This document shows positions 56,141 to 64,000 of a DNA stretch of 64,000 bases, piece by piece. This DNA comes from Flavobacterium sharifuzzamanii (lineage in GTDB: Bacteria > Bacteroidota > Bacteroidia > Flavobacteriales > Flavobacteriaceae). The translations under genes were made by a program, and so were the position numbers. The DNA lies in assembly GCF_003254585.1 (NCBI RefSeq), contig NZ_QJGZ01000028.1:1-64000 (forward strand), written 5' to 3'. The notes under the pieces were generated by a model. The model ran no database searches and had not been told where the DNA came from. It saw only the letters and a list, made by a program, of their open reading frames with translations. The first letter of the stretch is position 1; each line of letters starts with the position of its first letter.

Positions 56141-57496
56141 TTAAATTTTGGAATTTTCAATCCCATATTCTTCCAACTTTCTATACAAAGTCGCAATTCC
56201 AATTTCTAATAATCTAGCCGTTTCAGCCTTATTGCCTTTAGTATAATTTAAAACCTTTTGGATATGCAATTTCTCAACACTTTGCATGGAGAAAGCCGAA
56301 AGTGGTTTCGAATTGTTTTCAGTTTGATATTGCATTTCATAAGGAAGAACATCTGCGCTCAAAATATTTCCATTGCTCAAAATAACCGATCTTTCAATAA
56401 CATTTTTGAGTTCGCGGATATTTCCTGGCCAAGAATAGTTTTCCAGTTTTTGTAAAAAATCATCAGCAATCTGTAAATCTTTTTTATTCGTTTTTTCTGA
56501 AAATTGCTTCACGTAATAATTCGCCAATAGCGGAATATCTTTGATTCTTTCTCGCAAAGAAGGCAATTTGATTTCGAAAATATTCAAACGGAAATACAAA
56601 TCAGAACGGAAACGATGTTCGTCGCTTTCTGTTTTTAAATCTCGGTTCGTAGCTGCAATTAATCTGAAATTTGATTTTTTTGGAGTTGTGTCTCCAATGG
56701 GAATATATTCGCTGGTTTCTAAAACACGCAATAATTTGGCCTGAAGATCAATTGGCATTTCGCCAATTTCATCTAGAAATAAAGTTCCGCCATTGGCTTC
56801 TTCAATAAAACCTTTTTTATCTTTTATAGCTCCTGTAAAAGCACCTTGTTTATGACCGAAAAGTTCGCTTTCTAAAATTTCTTTGGTGAAAGTACTGCAG
56901 TTTAATGCCACAAAAGATTTCCCAACACGATTACTGTTTTCGTGAATTGCCTGTGCAAAAACCTCTTTTCCGGTTCCCGTTTCGCCCATAAGTAAAACAG
57001 TCGAATCGGTTTTGGCTACTTTTTGAGCCAAATCAATAACTTGTTCGATTCCTTTTGATTTTCCAATTATGGTATTGAAAGAATATTTATCATTGATTCG
57101 TTTTTCAAGCTGTTGCACTTTTTTTTGCAAATGCACTTTTTCGACAGCTTTATAGAGAAGCGGAATAATTTTATCATTATCATCACCTTTTACAATATAA
57201 TCAAAAGCGCCATTTTTCATCGCTTGAACGCCGTCAGGAATATTTCCGAAAGCAGTCAGCAGAATAACTTCTGTTAAAGGAAAACTGTTTTTTATGTTTT
57301 GAAGAAAATCAACGCCGTTTCCGTCAGGAAGTTTTACATCGCATAAAACGACATCAATTTCGGTTTGTTCCAGTTTCTTAAAACCCGATTTTAAATCTTT
57401 GGCTTCAAAAACTTCAAATCCTTCCGATTTTATAATTCTCGCGAGCAGACTTCTCAGTTTTTCTTCGTCGTCTATAATTAAAATTTTGTGTGTCAT
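56141..57496 (-). CDS. sigma-54-dependent response regulator (NtrC type)
   Basis: A 451-residue activator. The receiver has phosphoacceptor Asp53 (VVLCDVKLPDG). The AAA+ domain has Walker A GETGTGKE, the GAFTGA loop at residues 218-223 that contacts sigma-54, and Walker B GTLFLDEIGEMP. The C-terminal Fis-type helix-turn-helix is NKAETARLLEIGIATLYRKLEEYGI. It stands directly upstream of the kdp operon on the same strand and is the best candidate for the response regulator of the split KdpD/kinase pair, in place of the OmpR-type KdpE of other bacteria. Confidence 0.92.
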   Translation of the reverse strand: MTHKILIIDDEEKLRSLLARIIKSEGFEVFEAKDLKSGFKKLEQTEIDVVLCDVKLPDGNGVDFLQNIKNSFPLTEVILLTAFGNIPDGVQAMKNGAFDYIVKGDDNDKIIPLLYKAVEKVHLQKKVQQLEKRINDKYSFNTIIGKSKGIEQVIDLAQKVAKTDSTVLLMGETGTGKEVFAQAIHENSNRVGKSFVALNCSTFTKEILESELFGHKQGAFTGAIKDKKGFIEEANGGTLFLDEIGEMPIDLQAKLLRVLETSEYIPIGDTTPKKSNFRLIAATNRDLKTESDEHRFRSDLYFRLNIFEIKLPSLRERIKDIPLLANYYVKQFSEKTNKKDLQIADDFLQKLENYSWPGNIRELKNVIERSVILSNGNILSADVLPYEMQYQTENNSKPLSAFSMQSVEKLHIQKVLNYTKGNKAETARLLEIGIATLYRKLEEYGIENSKI

Positions 57497-57663
57497 TTTG
57501 CAGATAAGCTAAAACCGAATTTGGTATTCGATGTACAAATTTAGGTTTAAAATTACTTCTCTTTTTTGATTCAGAACAAATTATTTTTAAAGACAGAATC
57601 AGTTTTAAAATATTTTTTCAAAAAGAAATGTACTTTTAGATCGCAAAAGAACCAATAAAATTT

Positions 57664-58875
57664 ATGTCAAAACGAATTCTATTTATAATCGCTGCCACAA
57701 TTTTCGGAAGCTTTAATGGCTTTTCAAACGGAATTATTCAAAAAGATTCTTCAAAACCGAAAAATATTTCATTCAAAATAAAAATGAAATCGGCTGATAA
57801 GGTAAAAATTGCCGTTTCTCCTTTAAAATATAACAAACATTTAGCCTATAGTTTTACGCTTGATGATGGCTACAGATCGGCTTATTTAACTGCGTTTCCA
57901 TTATTGAATGGAGGAAAAATAAGTAATTCATCCATTAACGAATGGAAAATCGATCAAGGCGGAGACGGAACAGTTTCAGAAGGGCTTTTCTATTCGGACG
58001 GAATGGGAAATAAAATTCCGTTTAAATTGGCTTTAGCGATAAATGGAGGTTCAATTCGTGATTTGTTAGAAAATCGCGGACATCTTTCGTGGAAAGAAGT
58101 AAAAGAAATGTACAATGCTGGTTGGGATATTTTGAATCACGGTTTTCATCACGCTACCAAACATGGAACAAACTACAAAACAGAAGTAACTGAAAATACA
58201 GTTTCAATACAGCAAAATCTAGATTTTACGATGTCTCATTTTGTGGTTCCAGGTGGAGAAGGTGATGAGAAATATTATTTGGAATATGAAAAGGAAGCAC
58301 TTAATAACGGACATTTTTCGGTAGCATCTTATTATGGTGTTGGGCCAGTTTTTAAAGTTGATTCAAAAGTAGATTTAGATAAAATGATTTCTGCCAGAAC
58401 TTTTGTGCAGAGTTCAAAAGACACAACAAGTTTTAAAACGATGGATAACTATTTAAAAACGATAGATTCTATTGTAAAACAAAAAGATCCGGTTTGGTTT
58501 AACGAATTCACACACGGAACGGGAAATACAAACTTGTGGAATCTAAGCATGCGTTTTCCTGAATTCAAATATTACATGACTACGCTTGCCAATAAATACG
58601 GATTAAAAGGAAACGATTCAATCTGGATGGCGCCATGGCAGGAAGTCTACGAATACATTTGGTTAAGAGACAGAATTAAAGTCGATTTTCAGCAGAAAAA
58701 TAAAGAAGTAACGGTTACAATTCAGCTTCCAGAAATTCCAGAAAGTTTTAGAAATCGCGATATTTCATTAAATGTAGAAACTCCATCAAAATTTGAAATC
58801 GAATCGAATAAAGATTTGAAAATTAAAGATGACGGTAAAACAACTCATAAGCAGATTTTCATTCAATTAAAATAA
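57664..58875 (+). CDS. exported polysaccharide deacetylase-like (NodB-fold) protein
   Basis: A signal peptide (about 1-20) precedes a NodB-type catalytic domain. The first motif is SFTLDDGY with Asp67/Asp68, and the metal-binding motif is in ILNHGFHHATKHG. Usual activities are removal of acetyl groups from chitin, peptidoglycan or other sugars; the substrate is unknown. Length is 403 residues, with a C-terminal beta-rich extension. It is a single gene, divergent from the sigma-54-type regulator. The shared 167-base gap has no clear promoter. Confidence 0.85.
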   Translation: MSKRILFIIAATIFGSFNGFSNGIIQKDSSKPKNISFKIKMKSADKVKIAVSPLKYNKHLAYSFTLDDGYRSAYLTAFPLLNGGKISNSSINEWKIDQGGDGTVSEGLFYSDGMGNKIPFKLALAINGGSIRDLLENRGHLSWKEVKEMYNAGWDILNHGFHHATKHGTNYKTEVTENTVSIQQNLDFTMSHFVVPGGEGDEKYYLEYEKEALNNGHFSVASYYGVGPVFKVDSKVDLDKMISARTFVQSSKDTTSFKTMDNYLKTIDSIVKQKDPVWFNEFTHGTGNTNLWNLSMRFPEFKYYMTTLANKYGLKGNDSIWMAPWQEVYEYIWLRDRIKVDFQQKNKEVTVTIQLPEIPESFRNRDISLNVETPSKFEIESNKDLKIKDDGKTTHKQIFIQLK

Positions 58876-58883
58876 AAAATATA

Positions 58884-59003
58884 GCCACAGATTAAAGGAT
58901 TTCAAGGATTCATTTTACTAAAGAAAAAATCCTTTCTAATCCTTTTAATCTGTGACAAAAAAAATAATTAGTGGAAATTCGTGTAATTAGTGGCAAAAAA
59001 ACT
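58884..59003. repeat. palindromic repeat (GCCACAGATTAAA family)
   Basis: GCCACAGATTAAAGGATT (58884-58901) pairs with AATCCTTTTAATCTGTGAC (58938-58956) with small imperfections. It is followed by AATTCGTGTAATTAGTGGC to 59003. It lies between convergent genes and shares both words with the 48737-48918 element. Confidence 0.75.
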
Positions 59004-62000
59004 AATCAATTTCCTTTTCGTTGTCCTTTATAAAAGTATCGATATTCATTAAAAGAGGATCAATAACAATTCGTTGAGGTTTGTTTTTGATTTTAATTTT
59101 GCCTTCAATTAAATTGTTTTTGATTGGAAATGTGTAGCGAAATAACTTTCCGTTTTCATCATAAATTCCAATATCAATTGTTTTATCATTGTCAATTTGC
59201 TTTCGAACTCCCGTAGCATTTTCAATATATTTTTCAGAATCAGTTTTAAAGGAGATTTCATATAAATTATTCTTTTTCACACTTTCAACTTTAGAAATCT
59301 TAGAAGAATAAGTAATAATCTTTTTAAACATTTCATCCAGTTTTGGATAGAGTTTAGAATCTGTAACCAAATAAATCTCTTTCAATAAATCTTCAGAATC
59401 TGGAATTGGGTTAGGATATTTATAATGACTCAAGAAATTATGTAAGGCCAGATTTACTTTTTCTTCTCCAATTAAAACTCTTAGCTGATGCATAACCAGC
59501 ATTCCTTTATCATAAGGTAAATGTGGAGTTTCGTAATTTGTTTTATATAAAGGAGTTTCGGGTTCATAACTTCGACTGCTCAAATACAAATCCAGATGAA
59601 TTTTTAAAGTTTCTAAGGCTTTTTCCAAACCATGTTCTTTTTCGTATAACATCAATTCAGTATACTGTGCTAGAGTTTCGGTTAAAATCCAGCTTCCTTC
59701 TTTTTGTTCGGGACTGATTTGCGAATTTCCCCACCATTCGTGCGACAATTCATGAGCTGTTAATTGATTGATAATATCTTCTTTATCGCGATTATTCAAG
59801 TTGCTGTAAAACCCGAAATTCTCTTTCATAAAAACTGTGGACGGATACGAAGTCGCAGCAAATCCATCCGCGAAAGCAGAAACTTCAGCATAACGAATCG
59901 TTTTGTATGGATATTTTCCAAAATTGTTTTGGCAATAATCTAAAGTATTTTTTACATTCTGAATTAGTTTTGCAACGTTTCTCGAATGTCTTTTATCATA
60001 AAAAACTTCAATAGAAATGCCTTTATAATTTGTTTTTTGAATTTCATATTCGGCAGAAGAAAAAGCAAATCGAAAAGGAATCTTTCCATTTGATTTATAA
60101 TGAAAATAATTTCGATCTTCTTTTTTCCAGTTCCCGATTAAATCTCCGACACCAATTGCCGTTTGATTTTTAGAAGTCGAAACCACAGCATCATAATCAA
60201 CAAAATCATTTGTTGTTTTCGATTTGTCTTCAAGTTTCTTAAGCGGAGTCTGCGGTTTCAAATGCCTTTTTGCCCGTTCTTTTTCACTGCCGATTTCATT
60301 CGATTCCTGATAACCAAAAGTTGGAAAATAACGGCTTATTCGCATAAACGAACCATTTTCAATGATAGAATTAAATGCAGTATGACCTTTAAACGGCGAC
60401 CAAGTTGAGGTAAAAGAAAAACTCATTTTTATTTTCTGGTGAGGTTCTAATGGTTTTTCTAATCGATACCAATAATGCTGAAATTCAGAAACATCATCTA
60501 GATTTTTCGCATTCTCAATTTCAACAGAAGTCAGTTTCGAATTTCGATCTATATATAGGAGTAAACTATCGATTGTTTTTTCAGAATTATTGATCAATTC
60601 ATAAGTGCCTTTTACTTCATAACGATTCTCTTCAGGAAATAAATCAACTTTGCTTTTTACAGAAATAATTGATGGTTGCGCTAGATTGACATATTTTTTG
60701 AATCGCTTTTCGTAATGTTCGCTCCAATTGTTAACGTCATCTTTGGTCAAATACGGATATTCAATATTAGTTTTATAAAAAAGATAACTTCCAAAAGCAA
60801 TGAAAAGAATACTTCCAAAAGCAAAAGTTGTTTTTTGAATAGTATTAAATGAATTTCTACGAATAGCTTTTAGAATAGTAGAATTTCGTTTCCATAAAAT
60901 TCCAGTCAATGTGAGCAACATCAAAGCAAGACCTAAATTGTAGAGCATTGAAATATGAAACGGAAAAGTATAACTTCCGAAACCATTCAAATCAAAATAT
61001 TCTCTTTTAAAAGAATCTCCGAATCGAAATAACGGATGCGAAATTCCTAATTGTTCTCCAATTCCAGTACAAAATAAGAGAACAATAAATGCAGAAATTC
61101 CCAATCCTAAATATTTGTTTTTGATGAAAGTCTGAATTGCGATTATCAAAATCGAAATCAAAAACAATGGAAATCCGATATAGTAAAACATTGAAAAGTA
61201 AAGTCCGGCTTCAATCGGTGCATTTGCATGTATGATTTGAAAAGCAATTCCAATAAAAATGCTAATTCCAATTAAGATCAATGGAATCATAAAAAGTGCT
61301 GTCAATTTCGAAAGCAAAACAACAAACTGAGAATACGGTGCTGTATTTTCAAGCATTTCAAATCTCGAATTTTCGCTTCGATTCAATAATTCACTACTAT
61401 AAAAAAGAGTTATCAGAATCAAGATGAAAGGCAAACGATCCATAATTGTAGAAATCATCAAAGCTGTGTCGGTGATTTTTTCTGCCAGTCTAATTCCTCC
61501 GTCAATTTCATCTGAAATCTCAATCATTAATAATCCCGAAAACAGAAGAACAATCAGTAAAAATGGAATTCCTTTTAAAACCAAATAAATATCCATTTTC
61601 AAATTGCTTTTAAAAACAGCCCAATTATGCTTGGAAGTTTTAAATTCAAGCTGTTTTGGAATTGCAGTAGAAAACATTTGTGTCTCTTTTTTACTGACTT
61701 TAACCGATTTTATCTTTTTAGTTTTTGTTTTTCGAAATGAAAACAATTTATACGAAACAAAAATTAGAAGAAAAGAAACACAAGTCCACAGGATTCGATT
61801 GAATAAAAAGTTTCCTGAAAGCGTAAGTAGTTGTGTGTTTTTTTCTATCGATGTCCAATATCTCGTTTGTTCCAAAAAAGCGGCCAAACCAAACGGATCT
61901 ATTTTTGCTGCCAAAGACATCGCTTTCGCGGAAGACGGAGAAGCATTTGCAAATAAAGGCGAATTTGAAAAAATCGACCCTGCTATATATAATATGTAGA

Positions 62001-62541
62001 TGAATAAGCCGCCAACATAAACAAAAAGTTTACTTCGTGTAAACCAAGAAAGAGTTGCAAGAATCGAAAGGCATAAAAATAGGTTGGGAACAACGATAAC
62101 CAAATAAGGCCAGATGTAATTTAGAATTTCAAAGGGACCAATCTCGCTTTTAGGAATCCACGACATTTGATGCCCGATAATCATTCCGATAATAAACATT
62201 CCAAATGAAGAAACGGCAATTATAAAGGACGTGATAAATTTACTTCCTAAAAAATAAAATTTAGAAATAGGAGTAGAGAAGATTATTGAATCAAATTTGG
62301 TTTCATATTCTTTTAAAAAATGCTGTGCAACTTGAAGCGTGGTGGAGAAAATAGTCATTAACGATATCAAACCAATCGCGTAAGTCAGTACAAACGGACT
62401 ATTTTTATAAGCACCCGAAAACGAAAAGTTAGCAAAAGCACTCACAAAAAATCCTAAAACCAAATAAATAATAAATGTGGCATAAAAAGTCCAGCTTCTG
62501 GTATTGCTATGCCATTCAAATGGAATTAATTTAGAAAGCAT
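59002..62541 (-). CDS. ABC-2 permease fused to M1-family aminopeptidase
   Basis: From the ATG at 62541 (MLSKLIPFEWHSNTRSW) the protein has 1179 residues; a further upstream start would overlap the ATPase gene. The first 600 residues have about 12 membrane spans in an ABC-2-type pattern. The C-terminal half is an M1 zinc peptidase: HELSHEW with His930, Glu931, His934, and the third ligand Glu in LTETLAQYTELM. The GxMEN exopeptidase motif is replaced by a diverged segment (EVSAFADGFAATSYPS). The fusion is a known Bacteroidota type. Its substrate is unknown. The ATPase partner is immediately upstream. Confidence 0.9.
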   Translation of the reverse strand: MLSKLIPFEWHSNTRSWTFYATFIIYLVLGFFVSAFANFSFSGAYKNSPFVLTYAIGLISLMTIFSTTLQVAQHFLKEYETKFDSIIFSTPISKFYFLGSKFITSFIIAVSSFGMFIIGMIIGHQMSWIPKSEIGPFEILNYIWPYLVIVVPNLFLCLSILATLSWFTRSKLFVYVGGLFIYILYIAGSIFSNSPLFANASPSSAKAMSLAAKIDPFGLAAFLEQTRYWTSIEKNTQLLTLSGNFLFNRILWTCVSFLLIFVSYKLFSFRKTKTKKIKSVKVSKKETQMFSTAIPKQLEFKTSKHNWAVFKSNLKMDIYLVLKGIPFLLIVLLFSGLLMIEISDEIDGGIRLAEKITDTALMISTIMDRLPFILILITLFYSSELLNRSENSRFEMLENTAPYSQFVVLLSKLTALFMIPLILIGISIFIGIAFQIIHANAPIEAGLYFSMFYYIGFPLFLISILIIAIQTFIKNKYLGLGISAFIVLLFCTGIGEQLGISHPLFRFGDSFKREYFDLNGFGSYTFPFHISMLYNLGLALMLLTLTGILWKRNSTILKAIRRNSFNTIQKTTFAFGSILFIAFGSYLFYKTNIEYPYLTKDDVNNWSEHYEKRFKKYVNLAQPSIISVKSKVDLFPEENRYEVKGTYELINNSEKTIDSLLLYIDRNSKLTSVEIENAKNLDDVSEFQHYWYRLEKPLEPHQKIKMSFSFTSTWSPFKGHTAFNSIIENGSFMRISRYFPTFGYQESNEIGSEKERAKRHLKPQTPLKKLEDKSKTTNDFVDYDAVVSTSKNQTAIGVGDLIGNWKKEDRNYFHYKSNGKIPFRFAFSSAEYEIQKTNYKGISIEVFYDKRHSRNVAKLIQNVKNTLDYCQNNFGKYPYKTIRYAEVSAFADGFAATSYPSTVFMKENFGFYSNLNNRDKEDIINQLTAHELSHEWWGNSQISPEQKEGSWILTETLAQYTELMLYEKEHGLEKALETLKIHLDLYLSSRSYEPETPLYKTNYETPHLPYDKGMLVMHQLRVLIGEEKVNLALHNFLSHYKYPNPIPDSEDLLKEIYLVTDSKLYPKLDEMFKKIITYSSKISKVESVKKNNLYEISFKTDSEKYIENATGVRKQIDNDKTIDIGIYDENGKLFRYTFPIKNNLIEGKIKIKNKPQRIVIDPLLMNIDTFIKDNEKEID

Positions 62542-62545
62542 AACG

Positions 62546-63430
62546 TTATTTTTTAAGTTGATTTTGAGATAAAATATTAAAGTAAACATCGCTTAAATCT
62601 GGAGAAGTCAATTCAAAACCAGAATCTGGGCGTTGATGGGAGAAAACGTGAATATTGATTTTCCCTGAATTTAAGTTGGACGAAATGATGTTGAATTTCG
62701 ATTGATGCTCTTTCAGTTCTGTTTTCTGAACCGCTTTCATCCAAATTTTATCTTTCAAAGAATCGATTGCTTCATTTGGTTTCCCTTCCAAAATCAATTT
62801 TCCGTTGGAGATAATTGCCATTTTTGGACATAAATCGCGAACATCTTCTACAATATGAGTCGATAGAACTACAATAATGCTTTCGCCAATTTCACTCAAA
62901 AGATTATTGAAACGGTTTCTTTCCTCAGGATCAAGTCCAGCAGTAGGTTCATCTACAATAATAATCTTCGGATTTCCCAATAAAGCCTGTGCAATTCCAA
63001 AGCGCTGACGCATTCCGCCAGAAAAAGAATGAACCGCTTTGTCTTTATGCTGTAATAAATTAGTTTGATGCAGCAAATACAAAATCTGATCGTGACGTTC
63101 TTTCTTATTGACGATTCCTTTCAAAACTGCCAAATGATCCAATAGACGATAAGCAGAAATTTTTGGATAAACGCCAAATTCCTGCGGAAGATATCCGAGA
63201 TTTTCTCTTATAAACATTGGGTTTTCGAGAATATTAATTCCGTTAAACTCGATAACCCCAGAAGTTGGTTCCTGCAAAGCAGCAATTGTTCGCATTAAAG
63301 TCGATTTTCCAGCGCCATTCGGACCCAATAAACCAAACATGCCGTTTGAAATTTCAAGCGATAAATGGTCAATCGCCTGCGTGCCGTTCTCATACGTTTT
63401 GCTGAGATTTTTGATAGATAAACTGTTCAT
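62546..63430 (-). CDS. ABC transporter ATP-binding protein
   Basis: A 294-residue ATPase with Walker A GPNGAGKST (residues 36-44), the Q-loop YLPQEFGVYP, signature SFSGGMRQRFGIAQ, Walker B KIIIVDEPTAGLD and the switch histidine in LSTHIVED. A C-terminal regulatory segment follows. Its stop is 4 bases before the permease-peptidase start, so the pair forms one transporter. Similar ABC-2 systems export peptides or antibiotics or move lipids. Confidence 0.95.
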   Translation of the reverse strand: MNSLSIKNLSKTYENGTQAIDHLSLEISNGMFGLLGPNGAGKSTLMRTIAALQEPTSGVIEFNGINILENPMFIRENLGYLPQEFGVYPKISAYRLLDHLAVLKGIVNKKERHDQILYLLHQTNLLQHKDKAVHSFSGGMRQRFGIAQALLGNPKIIIVDEPTAGLDPEERNRFNNLLSEIGESIIVVLSTHIVEDVRDLCPKMAIISNGKLILEGKPNEAIDSLKDKIWMKAVQKTELKEHQSKFNIISSNLNSGKINIHVFSHQRPDSGFELTSPDLSDVYFNILSQNQLKK

Positions 63431-63547
63431 TTTTTGATTGATTTTTGATGATTATATAAATGATGATTTGAAAATTTTAGGCAATAAAAGTCCAGTCGGC
63501 CTCAAAAAGCCGATTTTTATGTTCAGAAAATTTGATTTAAAAGAAAG

Positions 63548-63754
63548 CTACTCGCTTACATATTCTAAAATATCACCAGGCTGGCAGTCTAGTATTTTGC
63601 AAATCGCTTCGAGAGTATCAAATCGAATGCCTTTTGCTTTTCCAGTTTTTAGAATCGATAAATTAGCAGGTGTTATATCTAATTTCTCTGCCAATTCTTT
63701 ACTCTGCATCTTGCGTTTGGCAAGCATTACATCAACATTTACAATTATTGGCAT
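63548..63754 (-). CDS. XRE-family HTH regulator
   Basis: A 68-residue single-domain helix-turn-helix protein: VNVDVMLAKRKMQSKELAEKLDITPANLSILKTGKAKGIRF, followed by LEAICKILDCQPGDILEY. It matches the short YozG-like group usually encoded next to a DUF2975 membrane protein. It starts 2 bases after the stop of the upstream DUF2975 gene. It probably regulates that pair or the ABC operon downstream. Confidence 0.9.
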   Translation of the reverse strand: MPIIVNVDVMLAKRKMQSKELAEKLDITPANLSILKTGKAKGIRFDTLEAICKILDCQPGDILEYVSE

Positions 63755-63756
63755 AG

Positions 63757-64000
63757 TTATATAAATAAGTCTTGTTCGTTTTGAAGGTTTAAACCTTGTT
63801 TAAAAATGGCAGCTAAAAAATAAGCAAAAGCGCCAAGCATTCCATGCAATATGATAAAAAGTGCCACTTCATTATCTAAAGGAACAAAGAAGAAAGCAAA
63901 AAGTATAACGATACTCGGAATGAATAAATTGGATATATAAAAACGTTTTAAATGTACAACTCCATTTTGAGTAAACAATTTTGGCTGAAAGAAGACCTTA
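63757..64000 (-). CDS. DUF2975-like membrane protein, 5' end outside the window
   Basis: The frame is open to the right edge with no convincing start codon, so the gene is cut by the window. The visible 80 or so residues include two membrane spans (about YISNLFIPSIVILFAFFF and VALFIILHGMLGAFAYFL) and the family-typical end AAIFKQGLNLQNEQDLFI. DUF2975 proteins are small four-helix membrane proteins paired with XRE regulators. Confidence 0.65.
   Translation of the reverse strand, partial: KVFFQPKLFTQNGVVHLKRFYISNLFIPSIVILFAFFFVPLDNEVALFIILHGMLGAFAYFLAAIFKQGLNLQNEQDLFI

Noticed and set aside
55861..56202. A 113-codon minus-strand frame after the sigma-54-type regulator
   Set aside because: It is built from the GC-rich palindromic repeat and overlaps the end of the regulator gene. 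Such frames recur wherever this repeat family occurs.

Overview
The window looks like chromosomal DNA of a Flavobacterium (Bacteroidota), close to the F. johnsoniae group. The reasons are the AT-rich composition, the gene order tRNA-Thr - tuf - tRNA-Trp - secE - nusG - rplKAJL - rpoBC - DUF3467, promoters of the Bacteroidota type (TTTG or TTG, then TAnnTTTG), few Shine-Dalgarno sequences, and Bacteroidota-typical lipoprotein, kelch, LysM/NlpC and ABC permease-M1 peptidase proteins. Species is inferred from these habits, not from a database match.

Layout: 1-13.5 kb is the translation/transcription core (two tRNAs, EF-Tu, SecE, NusG, four ribosomal proteins, RNA polymerase beta and beta', DUF3467). 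13.5-30 kb is housekeeping and envelope genes: a CxxC small exported protein, release factor 3, a lipoprotein alpha-amylase, a SurA-like chaperone and MoxR ATPase, two adjacent aconitases of different subfamilies, a kelch protein, a LysM-NlpC cell-wall hydrolase and a two-component pair. 31-35.3 kb holds a methyltransferase, an amino acid permease and small proteins of unknown function. 35.4-42.8 kb is a DNA-damage island: AlkB-like dioxygenase, exonuclease/GIY-YIG nuclease, a second DNA polymerase III alpha, a Y-family polymerase, and a divergent self-cleaving repressor. 42.8-45.5 kb has an ArsR-SRPBCC-DinB operon with a very clear operator, a GNAT enzyme and a PAP2 phosphatase.

45.7-57.5 kb is a complete high-affinity potassium (Kdp) locus on the minus strand. 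In transcription order it has a sigma-54-type response regulator, a small conserved protein, three tiny one-helix membrane proteins (the middle one is KdpF), KdpA, KdpB, KdpC, an outer-membrane porin, an N-terminal-only KdpD and a separate HAMP/PAS histidine kinase. The gaps from kdpA onward that are large enough to hold a repeat carry palindromic repeats of several different families. 57.6-64 kb has an exported polysaccharide deacetylase, an ABC permease fused to an M1 aminopeptidase with its ATPase, and a DUF2975-HTH pair running off the right edge.

Most intergenic structure is explained by bidirectional terminators and by several dispersed palindromic repeat families. The best unexplained signals are: a dispersed repeat whose two copies carry a hairpin with three compensated base-pair changes; two unannotated small membrane proteins flanking KdpF; interlocking inverted repeats over the surA promoter; a tandem operator in the arsR promoter; and a candidate operator at the Y-family polymerase promoter.
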